Below, in pieces: positions 7,913 through 16,400 of a stretch of 64,000 nucleotides of DNA. The first letter of the stretch is position 1, and each line of letters starts with the position of its first letter. Made by a program: the position numbers and the translations under genes. The stretch is from Rhodococcus rhodnii (GTDB lineage: Bacteria; Actinomycetota; Actinomycetes; Mycobacteriales; Pseudonocardiaceae). Below the pieces are notes generated by a model. That model was given only the letters and a program-made list of their open reading frames with translations, made no database searches and was not told where the DNA came from. The stretch spans positions 124,001-188,000 of the forward strand of contig JOAA01000017.1 of NCBI GenBank assembly GCA_000720375.1, written 5' to 3'.

Positions 7913-9463
7913 ATGGTCGCGAGAACGGAGTACTTGATCATCGGCGCGGGTCCGGCCGGGTTGCAGCTCGCCGCTCTGCTGGAGCGCGACGGTCGCGACT
8001 ACGCCGTCCTCGAACGTGGCAGCGCACCAGGCACCTTCTTCACCCGGTTTCCCCGGCACCGTCAGCTGATCTCCATCAACAAGGTGAACACCGGGTACGA
8101 CGACCCGGAACTGCGGATGCGGATGGACTGGAACTCATTGCTCAGCGACGATCCAGAACTGCTGTTCACCCGCTACAGCGAGCGGTACTTCCCGCAGGCC
8201 GACGACCTCGTGCGGTACCTGGCGGACTTCGCCGCGGCGACCGGCGTCCGGGTGCACTACGACACCGACGTCGTCCGGATCAGCAAGGACGACACCGGTT
8301 TCACCGTTACAGACCATAATGGACAGTCGTGGTGGAGTGAGCGGCTGGTCGTCGCCACGGGCGTGTCGCGGCTGTACGTGCCGCCGATCCCCGGCATCGA
8401 ACACGCCGAGCACTACGACACGTTCGACACCGACCCGCGGTCCTTCACCCGCCAGCGAGTCCTGATCATCGGCAAGGGCAACTCGGCGTTCGAGACCGCC
8501 GACGCGCTCGTGGAGAAAGCGTCGGTCATCCACGTCGCCGGGCCGCACTCCATCCGGATGGCCTGGCAGTCGCACTTCGTCGGGCACCTGCGTGCGGTCA
8601 ACAACAACTTCCTCGACACCTACCAGCTCAAGTCCCAGAACACAGTCCTCGACGGCACCGTCGAAAGCATCGAACGCACGCAGGACGGCCGCTATCGCGT
8701 GATGTTCCGATACGCGCGCACGGTGGAGAAGTCGCGGGAACTGCACTACGACCGGGTGATCGCGTGCACCGGTTTCCGGTTCGACGCCTCGGTCTTCGAC
8801 GACAACTGCCGGCCCACGCTGGTCATCAAGGACCGCTTTCCGGAACAGACATCGGCGTACGAGTCGACGAACGTGCCCGGCCTGTACTTCGCCGGCACGC
8901 TCACCCAGCAACGCGACTTCAAGAAGTCGACGAGCGGATTCATCCACGGCTTCCGGTACGGAGTCCGTGCGCTGTACCGGATCCTGACCACGCGCTATCA
9001 CGGCGAGAACTGGCCAGCCGCGGACGTGGAGCCGACGCCGGACGCCATCAGCGACGCGATCATCGCCAGGGTCAATGTGTCGTCCGCCCTGTGGCAGCAG
9101 TTCAGCATGCTCGGCGACGTGGTCACCGTCGACGGCGATACCGCGCTGTATCAGGAGGAAGTCCCTATCGCGTATGTCGCGGACGAGGGCCTCGGGCCCG
9201 CGCGGCACAGGTTCGTCGTCAACCTGGAGTACGGCGAGGGCCACAACAACGCAGACCCCTTCGATATCTCCGTTTCACGGCCCGCGGAGAACGACGCCGC
9301 GAACGCCCACGATTCCGCGTACCTGCACCCCGTCGTCCGGTACTACCGTGACGGCGAACTGACCGGCACCCACCACCTCGCGGAGAACCTGGAGAACGAC
9401 TGGGATCTGCCGGAGGTGCACCAGCAACCGCTGGCCGTCTTCGTGAAGGAGTGCCTTGCCTGA
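7913..9463 (+). CDS. FAD-dependent oxidoreductase, FOXRED2-like flavin monooxygenase fold
   Basis: About 516 residues. The N-terminal FAD Rossmann motif is IIGAGPAGLQLA (from residue 9); a second dinucleotide motif, IIGKGNSAFETAD (near 185), would bind NAD(P)H. The late segment TLTQQRDFKKSTSGFIHGFRYG resembles the FAD-contacting loop of FOXRED2-like proteins. The C-terminal ~120 residues, after residue 390, have no motif I know. Start: ATG at 7913, preceded by GGAGG with 5-nt spacing; the ATG at 7901 lacks a site. Its stop overlaps the next start by 8 nt, so it is coupled to the ligase gene. With a tyrosine ammonia-lyase next door, an aromatic or amino acid hydroxylation is a reasonable guess but not shown. 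Confidence 0.8.
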   Translation: MVARTEYLIIGAGPAGLQLAALLERDGRDYAVLERGSAPGTFFTRFPRHRQLISINKVNTGYDDPELRMRMDWNSLLSDDPELLFTRYSERYFPQADDLVRYLADFAAATGVRVHYDTDVVRISKDDTGFTVTDHNGQSWWSERLVVATGVSRLYVPPIPGIEHAEHYDTFDTDPRSFTRQRVLIIGKGNSAFETADALVEKASVIHVAGPHSIRMAWQSHFVGHLRAVNNNFLDTYQLKSQNTVLDGTVESIERTQDGRYRVMFRYARTVEKSRELHYDRVIACTGFRFDASVFDDNCRPTLVIKDRFPEQTSAYESTNVPGLYFAGTLTQQRDFKKSTSGFIHGFRYGVRALYRILTTRYHGENWPAADVEPTPDAISDAIIARVNVSSALWQQFSMLGDVVTVDGDTALYQEEVPIAYVADEGLGPARHRFVVNLEYGEGHNNADPFDISVSRPAENDAANAHDSAYLHPVVRYYRDGELTGTHHLAENLENDWDLPEVHQQPLAVFVKECLA

Positions 9464-10883
9464 CACGTACCCACAGCCCGTGCTGGACCTCCTCACCGCC
9501 GCCGGACAGCGGCCGGTGTTCGAGCACGGCGCCCGTCTCGTCAGCGGCGCGGACATGCTCGACCTGGTTCGACGGCTCGCGGCCGGGCTGCGTGCCGCGG
9601 GCATCGGACCAGGTGACGGCGTCGCGATGATGTTGGGCGTCAACCCGGAGGCGTTCGCCGCGAACGTCGCCGGTCATGTCGTCGGTGCCCGGGTCGTGGG
9701 TGTGCGGCCCGGGCTACCGGAGAGGCAGTTGCGGCACGTGCTGAGCCAGGACGTCACCGCGGTCGTGACAGACAAAGACGCCACGGCGCCAACAGTTCTG
9801 ACCGTGAACGAACTCCTTGCCGCACCGGCCGATGAGTTGGAACTACTGGCGCGGCCGGACGACGTCGCCCGCCTCATCTACACGAGCGGCAGCACCGGCA
9901 ACCCGAAGGCATGCGCCCAGACCTACGCCGCCATGAGTGCGGCGTGGGCGGCCCGGCCTGAGGCGTGGCCACCGGCGATCCGCGAACTGGCGGCACGGTT
10001 GGAGCGCTATCTGGTGTTCGGATCGTTGAGCAGCCAGGTGATGATGGAGTACGGCGTCCTCACACTCGCCGCCGGCGGCACGATGGTTGTCGCCGACCCG
10101 CCGACGTTCCCCGACGCGATCACCCGGCTGCGCGCGTCCGCCAGCGTGATCACCGTGCCGCGTCTGCACAAACTTGTTGCGGCGCAACGCGAGTCCCCGG
10201 CAGACCTGAGCAGCCTCCGTGCGCTCATGGTGTCCGGCTCGCCACTGGAAGCGGCCCGGCTGCGCGAGGCACTCGACGTACTCGGCCCGGTCGTGTTCCA
10301 CGGGTACGGACAGACCGAGACCGGCATGATCTCCATGGCGACCCCGTCCGACGTACCCGGCTCGGTCGGCTTCCCACCCGACGTGATCGACGTCGACGTC
10401 CGCGACAGCAACGGTGCACCGGTGCCGCCAGGTGTCGACGGTGAGCTGTACGTCCGCACACCCGCGCAGGCGGCCGGGTACTGGGTCGAGCCGACCGAGA
10501 CCGCGGAGGTGTTCGTCGACGGCTGGGTGCGCACGAGAGACCTCGGCCACCTCGACGCGGACGGGCGGCTGTACCTGACCGGCCGGGCACGGGACGTCAT
10601 CATCGTCAACGCCAACCTGTACTACGCGGGCCCGATCGAGCGAGTCCTGGCCACACACCCGGACGTTGCCGAGGCGTACGTGGTCGGCGCCCCGGACAAG
10701 GACACCGGCGAGGCAGTGCACGCGTTCGTGGTACCAGCGAGCAGCCGGACGCCTGACTTCACCGCGCTCAAAAAGCTGGTCGCCGACCAACTCGGCGAGG
10801 CCTGCGTACCAGCGACCATCACCATCATCGGCGAGCCGCCGCTGGCGCCGAGCGGCAAGCCGGACAAGCGCCTCCTCCGCTGA
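9456..10883 (+). CDS. ANL-superfamily AMP-dependent acyl-CoA synthetase/ligase (aryl or cinnamoyl type)
   Basis: A 475-residue adenylating enzyme. It shows the phosphate loop YTSGSTGNPK, the YGQTE adenine motif (GYGQTETGM), the hinge/core DLGHLDADGRLYLTGRARD and the C-terminal catalytic lysine (LAPSGKPDKR). No carrier domain follows, so it is a free-standing ligase. The start is a TTG at 9456: AAGGAG (9446-9451) is 4 nt upstream, and the nearby GTG is out of frame. The length is short for an acyl-CoA ligase (usually ~510-550) because the N-terminal subdomain is compact. Beside a probable tyrosine ammonia-lyase, 4-coumarate activation is the simplest role. Context-based; substrate not readable. 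Confidence 0.85.
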   Translation: MPDTYPQPVLDLLTAAGQRPVFEHGARLVSGADMLDLVRRLAAGLRAAGIGPGDGVAMMLGVNPEAFAANVAGHVVGARVVGVRPGLPERQLRHVLSQDVTAVVTDKDATAPTVLTVNELLAAPADELELLARPDDVARLIYTSGSTGNPKACAQTYAAMSAAWAARPEAWPPAIRELAARLERYLVFGSLSSQVMMEYGVLTLAAGGTMVVADPPTFPDAITRLRASASVITVPRLHKLVAAQRESPADLSSLRALMVSGSPLEAARLREALDVLGPVVFHGYGQTETGMISMATPSDVPGSVGFPPDVIDVDVRDSNGAPVPPGVDGELYVRTPAQAAGYWVEPTETAEVFVDGWVRTRDLGHLDADGRLYLTGRARDVIIVNANLYYAGPIERVLATHPDVAEAYVVGAPDKDTGEAVHAFVVPASSRTPDFTALKKLVADQLGEACVPATITIIGEPPLAPSGKPDKRLLR

Positions 10884-10887
10884 GGTG

Positions 10888-10917
10888 CCCCCACGCGTGG
10901 AGTACCGCGCGTGGGGG
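10888..10917 (+). terminator. Rho-independent-type hairpin after the ligase gene
   Basis: A perfect 10-bp stem (CCCCCACGCG / CGCGTGGGGG) with a 10-nt loop begins 5 nt after the stop codon. There is no U-tract, as is usual in actinomycetes. It ends the flavoprotein-ligase transcript. Confidence 0.8.
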
Positions 10918-11116
10918 TACCTGCGCTTGCCGAAACCGTGTCCGTGCTAGCCAGATACTGGCAACACCTTGTACTCACAGCTGGCGGCCCACGGCCCTAT
11001 TTGGCCGTTGGGTCAAAAGTTTCATGATCCACTCCAGTTTCGCTCCAGAAGTGGCCTGCTGATCTTGATTGGACCATTGTGGACAGGTTGGAGCATGATC
11101 ATCCGATGGACACAAA
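10918..11116. other. Non-coding gap before the tRNA-Pro remnant
   Basis: No supported gene between the ligase terminator and the tRNA-type terminator. The ORFs here have no codon bias or motif. Local GC is lower than average. It is probably an integration-scar flank. Confidence 0.4.
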
Positions 11117-11156
11117 AGGTCCTCCGAACTGGTTGTTCATCCAGATCGGAGGGCCT
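11117..11156 (-). terminator. tRNA-type terminator downstream of the tRNA-Pro remnant
   Basis: On the minus strand an 11-bp stem with one G-U (AGGCCCTCCGA / TCGGAGGACCT) and an 18-nt loop is followed by TTTTGTG. It lies 12 nt past the 3' end of the tRNA-Pro fragment, where an intact tRNA gene would have its terminator. The second copy of the repeat at 56516 lacks it, which marks this side as the original chromosomal flank. Confidence 0.75.
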
Positions 11157-11215
11157 GCTCACGACCGTCGGGACGACAGGATTTGAACCTGCAACCCCCT
11201 TGACTCCCAGCCAAG
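11151..11215 (-). repeat. tRNA-Pro(GGG) 3' fragment; attachment-site-like direct repeat, copy 1
   Basis: Minus-strand positions 11215 to 11168 read as the anticodon arm (loop CTGGGAG, anticodon GGG), variable region, T arm with GGTTCAAATCC, and acceptor 3' strand ending CGTCCCGA. The D arm and the 5' acceptor strand are absent, so no tRNA can form. The stretch 11151-11206 recurs at 56516-56570 in the same orientation with a 31-bp identical core covering the T arm, acceptor and a few bases beyond. Integrative elements often use exactly this 3' part of a tRNA gene as their att core (established). Read here as an att scar. Confidence 0.75.
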
Positions 11216-11452
11216 TTGAATACTCCTCTTTGGACTCCTCGATCAGGACATCTGGCGCGCGTTCAGACGTCCATCGCGGATCGTGCCAATGTCACCCATC
11301 TCGACATCCGTCTGCCTCAGCGGGCGAACAACGTTCTTGGCAGCACAACCAGGGCCGCACCGCCTTACACAGACGACATGTCCGCACCGTACGGTGCTTG
11401 GCGTCATTCTTATTGTGAGGAGACCCGGGACCTCAACCACGATGACGACTAG

Positions 11453-11469
11453 TACTAGTTGCAATAGTA
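11453..11469. promoter_or_regulatory. BlaI-box-like operator TACTA-N7-TAGTA (1)
   Basis: Perfect dyad TACTA-GTTGCAA-TAGTA, 143 bp before the NlpC/P60 start. One of seven boxes of identical architecture between 11.4 and 25.5 kb, two of them next to the blaI genes. Repressor identity is inferred from that pattern. Confidence 0.65.
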
Positions 11470-11611
11470 GACATCGGATCGTTACTTCTTTAGGGTGACG
11501 GCGTTCCCCGGGGTCCGACTGCCCGTCCGTTCCGGACGGCGCTTCGGGGAGTACCGCCGTGGGAGTTCACAGCGAGACCGGCGGTCGACACCTGAAGGAG
11601 ATATACGCGAC

Positions 11612-12673
11612 GTGGCGTCGCATCGACTCAAACGCACCCTACGCAGGTCACTGGCAGTCAGCGCGGTCCTCGCGGCCGCGTTGTCGTCCACTCCGGTCAG
11701 TGCCCAACCGGTCACACCACCGCCGGACACCAGCTCCGATGCGATGAAGGAGTACAACGACCTCGGCGCCAAGGCAGCAGCGGCCGACGAGGACCTGGTC
11801 GACGCGCAGGAGAACCTCAAGGCCAAACAAGGCGACCTGGCCAAGGCGAACAGCGACCTGACTGCCGCGCGCGGTGCCGAGGACCAGGCCAAGGCCACCA
11901 TGGCGCAGTTCGAAGGCCAGGTAGGCGAGTTCACCTCGGCGTCGTTCCGCGGAGCACGCCTCAGCGGGATTTCCGCACTGCTGGTCAGCGGTTCGCAGCA
12001 GGACTTCCTCGAGCGGATGTCCGCGTTGAACGTCCTCGCGGCGGACAACTCGAACGCGCTCCAGCAGCTGCGATCCGCGGTCGAGAAGGCCGACGGCGCC
12101 CGCGTCGCAGCGGCTGAAGCCCAGCGCAAGGCCCAGGAAGCCACCGACAGCGCGGCGAAGCTGGTCGAGGAAGTCAAGCAGCGCAAGGCCGAGCTGGACA
12201 AGCGCAGCAAAGAGGTCAAGCAGGCACTGAACAGGCTGAGCCCGACGGAGAAGAAGTCCTTGGGCACAGTCAAGGACACCGGCGCCTACTTCGGACCTCC
12301 TGGAGCCGCGAACACCGCGTTGCAGGCAGCGTTGGCCAAGCGGGGTTCCGAATACGAGTGGGCAGGGGTCGGCCCCAAGGAGTTCGACTGCTCTGGTTTG
12401 ACGATGTGGGCCTACAACGCCGCGGGCATCAAGCTGCCGCATTCCAGTCGTATGCAGTACAAGCTCGGCCGAGCCGTGTCGGCCAACGAACTACAGCCCG
12501 GTGACTTGCTGTTCTATGACGACGGCACCGGCAACCCTGATCAGATCCATCATGTCGGCATGTTCGTCGGCAACGGCAAGATGATCGACGCCCCCACCGA
12601 AGGACAGTTGGTCGACGTGCGATCCATGAGAGGCGACGGCCACTTCATCGGCGCACGACGCCTCGTGGGCTAG
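11612..12673 (+). CDS. Secreted NlpC/P60 peptidoglycan endopeptidase with coiled-coil domain (RipA/RipC-like)
   Basis: About 353 residues. A Sec signal peptide (basic LKRTLRRS, hydrophobic core, cleavage near PVSA-QP at ~31) is followed by a long Ala/Glu/Lys-rich coiled coil (~40-210). The C-terminal NlpC/P60 domain (~238-353) has the catalytic Cys260 (FDCSGL) and His314 (HHVGMFV). Such enzymes cut the D-Glu-mDAP link of wall peptides outside the cell, with the coiled coil holding them inactive or attached to a partner (family knowledge). Start: GTG at 11612, with AAGGAG at 11595-11600 (11-nt spacing, somewhat long). Upstream lies a TACTA-N7-TAGTA box, suggesting wall-stress control by BlaI. 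Confidence 0.88.
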   Translation: MASHRLKRTLRRSLAVSAVLAAALSSTPVSAQPVTPPPDTSSDAMKEYNDLGAKAAAADEDLVDAQENLKAKQGDLAKANSDLTAARGAEDQAKATMAQFEGQVGEFTSASFRGARLSGISALLVSGSQQDFLERMSALNVLAADNSNALQQLRSAVEKADGARVAAAEAQRKAQEATDSAAKLVEEVKQRKAELDKRSKEVKQALNRLSPTEKKSLGTVKDTGAYFGPPGAANTALQAALAKRGSEYEWAGVGPKEFDCSGLTMWAYNAAGIKLPHSSRMQYKLGRAVSANELQPGDLLFYDDGTGNPDQIHHVGMFVGNGKMIDAPTEGQLVDVRSMRGDGHFIGARRLVG

Positions 12674-12765
12674 CCGCGCGACGCCGCTCCGGCCGGTACA
12701 CGCAGGGCCGACCGGGGTGGCGTTGATCGTTGATGAGAGGCGGCAACGCACCCTGACCACCGTTC

Positions 12766-12782
12766 TACTATCTGTCTTAGTA
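12766..12782. promoter_or_regulatory. BlaI-box-like operator TACTA-N7-TAGTA (2)
   Basis: Perfect dyad TACTA-TCTGTCT-TAGTA upstream of the multicopper oxidase pseudogene. It was probably the control site of that gene before it decayed. Confidence 0.65.
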
Positions 12783-12929
12783 GGATGGTGGGGAGTGAAC
12801 GCGGCAGGGAGCGAGGCGATGACAAGAAGTAGCGTCACATCCGCGGAGTACCTTCCGGTCAACCTGCGCTGCCCGGAGTGCACAGGCGCCTTCCACTTCT
12901 CCCCTTCACCCCATCCAAGATCGACCCAG

Positions 12930-13636
12930 GTTCCGCCAGAGTCGCGGACGCCGAAAGTGCCCGCCGTGCGGCGAACGCGCGCATGGCCACAGTGGACCGC
13001 ACTGCCGCGACCGGAGAGGTGGATCTGGGCGGTCTAACGGTGAACACCTGAACTTACGATGGACTGCTTCCCGGCGGCAGATCCGTGTCACGAGGGGTGA
13101 CATTCTGCGGGTGCGGCTGCGCAACCGGTTGCCGCAGCCGACTACGACAATGACCTCGTGGTCGTGTTGGACGACTGGCTGGACGGCCCTCGGCCGCGAT
13201 CCGGACAGCGTTCTGAAGGAACTGCGGGAAAACGGAATGACTATGGGCAACGGTACGTCAATGCCCGGCATGGACCACGGCTCGATGCCCAAGTCCGACC
13301 TGCTCGGCGGCGACACTGGCGCGGATCGACCGGTGGACGATCAACGGCAAGATGTACGACCCACGCGACGGCCTTCCGGTTCAAGAAGGACAACGGGTGC
13401 GGCTGCGGATGCGGAACAAGTCGGCCATGTTCCACCCGATGCATCTGCACGGCCATGCATTCCAGGTCCGCACGCAGGCGGGTCGCGGGCCTCGGAAGGA
13501 CACAGTGACCGTGCTGCCGGGACGGTCACTGGAGGTGGACTTCGACGCCGACAATCCAGGGCAGTGGCTGACGCACTGTCACAACGTGTATCACGGTGAG
13601 GCCGGGATGATGACGATAGTGTCCTATGTGGAATGA
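12930..13636 (+). pseudogene. Multicopper oxidase pseudogene (nonsense codon, frameshifts, large internal deletions)
   Basis: Pieces of an actinobacterial multicopper oxidase can be read in order but in three frames. First VDLGGLTVNT, then a TGA where a Trp codon is expected, then TYDGLLPGG; after a frameshift IRVTRGDILRVRLRNRLPQPTT (from ~13080), where the first copper motif HWHG should follow but is deleted. Next VVLDDWLDG and, in another frame, a Met/His-rich linker (GTSMPGMDHGSMPKSDLLGGDTG). The C-terminal cupredoxin is well kept: HPMHLHGHAF and HCHNVYHGEAGM carry type 1/2/3 copper ligands. The middle domain is missing. A functional enzyme is impossible. Its setting among copper-response genes fits a former periplasmic Cu(I) oxidase. 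Confidence 0.85.
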
Positions 13637-13751
13637 GAAGCCCATCGGTTGGCAAGAGGCATCGGCGTGGCCGCCGCGGTCGCCGGGATCCCGACGGATG
13701 TCCTGAATACCGGCTACTTCGAACCTGTTCCACGGACACATGGCAGCACCG

Positions 13752-14381
13752 TCATTGCTTGCCGAGCATGGCCTTCATCTCGGTGATCTCGGCCTGCTGA
13801 GCATCGATGATCTTCTGCGCAAGCGATTTCGTGTCCGGGTTGCTGCCCTTGCCGAGTTGCGTGCGCGCCATCTCGATCGCACCCTCATGATGCTTGATCA
13901 TCATGTCCAGCCACATCCGGTCGAACGCCGCTCCCTTGGCCTTGCTCAGCTTCGTCATGTCGTCCGCGCCCATGGCTCCTGGCATGGAATGCCCGTTCAT
14001 ACCCGGCATCGATGCTCCGCCGGTCATCTCCGGCATCGCGCCCCATTTGCCCAACCAGTCGGTCATCTGCTGGATCTCTGGAGCTTGAGTGGCCTGTACG
14101 CGCTTGGCCAGATCCAGCAGTGCGGTGTTGCTCGTACGCCCTTCCACCAGCTTGGCCATCTCCACTGCTCCCGTGTGATGCGGGATCATCTCCTTGGCGA
14201 ACGTCATGTCCGCCTCGTTGTGATCAGGTTGCTGCTGGGTGCTGGTGGAGCCGCCCGAAGCGGGCTGCCCACCAGCAGGGGCGCCGGCACCGGCGGTGTT
14301 GCCGGCCTCACTGCCACAGGCAGCCAGCACGGCCGCCGCCAGCACGGCGAGAACTGTGCCGGCAAAAGACTTCCTGACCAC
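13752..14381 (-). CDS. DUF305 lipoprotein, His/Met-rich
   Basis: A 209-residue secreted lipoprotein: lipobox LAAC after a short hydrophobic signal, a Gly/Ser/Gln linker, then a DUF305 domain with its two hallmark motifs, MIPHHTGAVEMA and MIKHHEGAIEMA, separated by a Met-rich insert (SMPGMNGHSMPGAMG). DUF305 proteins are ferritin-like four-helix proteins often found beside copper genes; their function is not settled. Start: GTG at 14381 with GGAGGA 6 nt upstream; the ATG at 14486 is too far out and lacks a signal peptide. It converges on the multicopper oxidase pseudogene. No TACTA box is seen in its promoter, unlike most neighbours. Confidence 0.88.
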   Translation of the reverse strand: MVRKSFAGTVLAVLAAAVLAACGSEAGNTAGAGAPAGGQPASGGSTSTQQQPDHNEADMTFAKEMIPHHTGAVEMAKLVEGRTSNTALLDLAKRVQATQAPEIQQMTDWLGKWGAMPEMTGGASMPGMNGHSMPGAMGADDMTKLSKAKGAAFDRMWLDMMIKHHEGAIEMARTQLGKGSNPDTKSLAQKIIDAQQAEITEMKAMLGKQ

Positions 14382-14595
14382 GATTCGTCCTCCAGATCTG
14401 CTGGTCCGCGGGAACATGCGCGTCTGCGGTCGCACATCGTCTACACGAGTGCGGCCACGAGGAGGTTCACCGGATCTACGATTCATATTAGTTGATTGCT
14501 CGACCGTCGCCGGGCCGCTCGCCTGATAACCGCGAGAAGTGAGCGTACGGTCGTAAGTTGAACATAGATGTTTGAATTACGATCAGGAGGTGGCG

Positions 14596-15756
14596 ATGGG
14601 ACGTGTGGCGATCGTGACAGGCGGCGGCATCGGGGGCCTGGCGGCGACCATCGGTCTACTTCGAAGCGGCTGGCAGGTCACCGTTTTCGAGCGAGCACCA
14701 GAGTTCCGGCCAGTCGGTGCCGGTCTGACGCTGGCCCCGAATGCTGTGCGTGCCCTTGACTGGCTTGGCCTGGGTGATCGGCTGCGTGCCGCCGGTACGG
14801 CACAGGGCGGCGCTGGTTTGCGGACGTCGTCAGGACGCTGGCTCATGCGCGCGCATCTGGCCGAGTTCGAAGCGAGGTTCGGAGTGCCAGGGTTCGCGTT
14901 GCACCGGTCTGACGTGCATCAGATGCTTCTTGAGGCCACTGCGGGCGCGAAGCTGGCGAGGGGGCATGAGGTGACGTCCGTACGTAGCCGACCGGATGCG
15001 GCGGCCGTGACGTATGAAAGCCCCAGCGGACCGGTCACGGCGACCGCTGATCTCGTTGTTGTTGCCGACGGCCTGCACAGTCGCCTTCGGACTGATCTGT
15101 TTCCGGACCACCCCGGGCCTCGGTATGCCGGTTATGTCACGTGGCGCAACGTCGTGCCCGCCGAGGCCGATGTCCGGGTCGAGACGGGCCTGACGGAAAG
15201 TTGGGGGCGTGGCAAACGGTTTGGCGTCGTTCCACTGCCCGACGGACGCGTCTACTGGTTCGCAGGCGTGTCACTGCCAGAAGGAGCGCGGCGGGATGCC
15301 GAACTCGCCGACCTCGCGCGGCAGTTTGATGGCTGGCACGCGCCCATCCCGGAATTGCTCGGCGCGAGTCCGCCGGAAACGCTGCTGCGTCACGACATCT
15401 ACTCGGTGGAGACGCCACTTCCCCGGTACGTGACCGGCCGTGTTGTCCTACTCGGCGATGCCGCGCACGCCGTCACTCCCGATCTCGGCCAGGGTGCCTG
15501 TCAGGCACTGGAAGATGCGGTCACCTTGGCCGGTCTGACCGCCGACGCGCCTGATCTTGACGCCGCACTAGCGGACTATGACCGCATACGACGACCCCGC
15601 ACGCAGCGATTGGTCCGCGTGTCCGCACTGGCCGGTCGAGTCGGCCAGTGCCACAACCCATTCCTGGCAGCGGGACGCAATGTGCTTGCGCGAGTCATAC
15701 CCACACGCGTTTTACCTTCACGCGATCAGCGATACGTTGTCCTGGCAGCCCTCTGA
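14596..15756 (+). CDS. FAD-dependent aromatic hydroxylase (PHBH-type flavoprotein monooxygenase)
   Basis: A 386-residue class A flavoprotein monooxygenase. The N-terminal FAD motif is GGGIGGLAATIGLLRSGW with the ribose-binding Glu at FERAPEF; the middle DG motif is VVADGLHSRLR; the second FAD motif is LLGDAAHAVTPDLGQGACQALEDA. These enzymes use NAD(P)H and O2 on aromatic or polyketide substrates. The start is the ATG at 14596, preceded by AGGAGG with 5-nt spacing. Upstream (~14550-14580) is an AT-rich region with TTGAACATAGATGTTTGAA, possibly an operator. No regulator or pathway partner is adjacent, so the substrate is open. Confidence 0.85.
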   Translation: MGRVAIVTGGGIGGLAATIGLLRSGWQVTVFERAPEFRPVGAGLTLAPNAVRALDWLGLGDRLRAAGTAQGGAGLRTSSGRWLMRAHLAEFEARFGVPGFALHRSDVHQMLLEATAGAKLARGHEVTSVRSRPDAAAVTYESPSGPVTATADLVVVADGLHSRLRTDLFPDHPGPRYAGYVTWRNVVPAEADVRVETGLTESWGRGKRFGVVPLPDGRVYWFAGVSLPEGARRDAELADLARQFDGWHAPIPELLGASPPETLLRHDIYSVETPLPRYVTGRVVLLGDAAHAVTPDLGQGACQALEDAVTLAGLTADAPDLDAALADYDRIRRPRTQRLVRVSALAGRVGQCHNPFLAAGRNVLARVIPTRVLPSRDQRYVVLAAL

Positions 15757-15853
15757 ACAGTGGCCCGCCTCGGCCGTTATGAAGGAGTGACCCGGCTCAC
15801 GGTCGTTCAGGACCACGCTGGTCAGGCATCCTCACATCCACGGTGTCGGTTAG

Positions 15854-15870
15854 TACTATCCTGTTTAGGG
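15854..15870. promoter_or_regulatory. BlaI-box-like operator, relaxed right half (3)
   Basis: TACTA-TCCTGTT-TAGGG, 60 bp before the small membrane protein gene. The left half and spacing match the other boxes; the right half has two changes. It shares its spacer start TCCTG with box 4. Confidence 0.5.
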
Positions 15871-15930
15871 GAAGCACCCGGTGCATCGATCTGCCGGGCA
15901 CAAATCCGGAGCGGGACCACGTTGGTGGGC

Positions 15931-16320
15931 ATGAAGCTGAGCGTACGTACGGCAGGGCCACGATGGCTCCTGTTGTGCCTGCTTCTGCTCGGCGTGGTCA
16001 GCATGCATCATTTCGCTCCGACCGAAGCACATGATCAGCATGTGACCGCGGCTTCGCACGCGATGACGGACGCACCCGCGCCGGACCCGATGCACGAGCC
16101 GGACGGGCCGATCCCGAGTCCGGTGCATGATCTGTTGCACCTCTGCATGGCTGTGCTGTGCGCGATCGCCGGATTTGTCCTCATCGGACTGTTGCTCGCC
16201 AGGCGCCGGCCCGTTGATACACCACTACTTCGCCTAACGCGACGCGTCCAGCGCGTGGAGCGCCCGCCCAGGTCATCTGGGCGAAACCTGCTCAGTTCGG
16301 TCTGCGTGTTGCGGCTATAG
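15931..16320 (+). CDS. Small His-rich membrane protein (DUF6153-like)
   Basis: About 129 residues with two membrane segments: an N-terminal one (WLLLCLLLLGVVSMHHF) and a central one (LLHLCMAVLCAIAGFVLIGLLLA). Between them lies an exported His/Asp/Pro-rich loop (EAHDQHVTAASHAM, HEPDG). Small proteins of this build regularly precede DUF305 genes in actinomycetes (remembered context). The loop could bind metal, which is inference. The start could also be the GTG at 15925 or the TTG at 15922; none has a clear ribosome site. Its stop is 80 nt before the DUF305 start, so they may be co-transcribed. Confidence 0.65.
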   Translation: MKLSVRTAGPRWLLLCLLLLGVVSMHHFAPTEAHDQHVTAASHAMTDAPAPDPMHEPDGPIPSPVHDLLHLCMAVLCAIAGFVLIGLLLARRRPVDTPLLRLTRRVQRVERPPRSSGRNLLSSVCVLRL

Positions 16321-16400
16321 GAGGCCCAACGGTGGCACTCCACAGTGTCGCCGTCCGGGTCGCATTGCCATTCGACAACGCAGAACAGGACACGTACACC

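Noticed and set aside
6329..8059. Histidine ammonia-lyase (HutH) and the longer start at 8059
   Set aside because: HAL has Ser-His at the selectivity position; here it is His-Leu. The longer start would overlap the divergent gene and has no coding character before 7810.
11151..11215. A functional tRNA-Pro gene
   Set aside because: The D arm and 5' acceptor strand are missing and no partner sequence for the acceptor stem is found upstream.
12717..13037. A 106-codon ORF before the multicopper oxidase ruin
   Set aside because: It spans the operator, has no motif or ribosome site, and its second half is an out-of-frame reading of the oxidase remnant.
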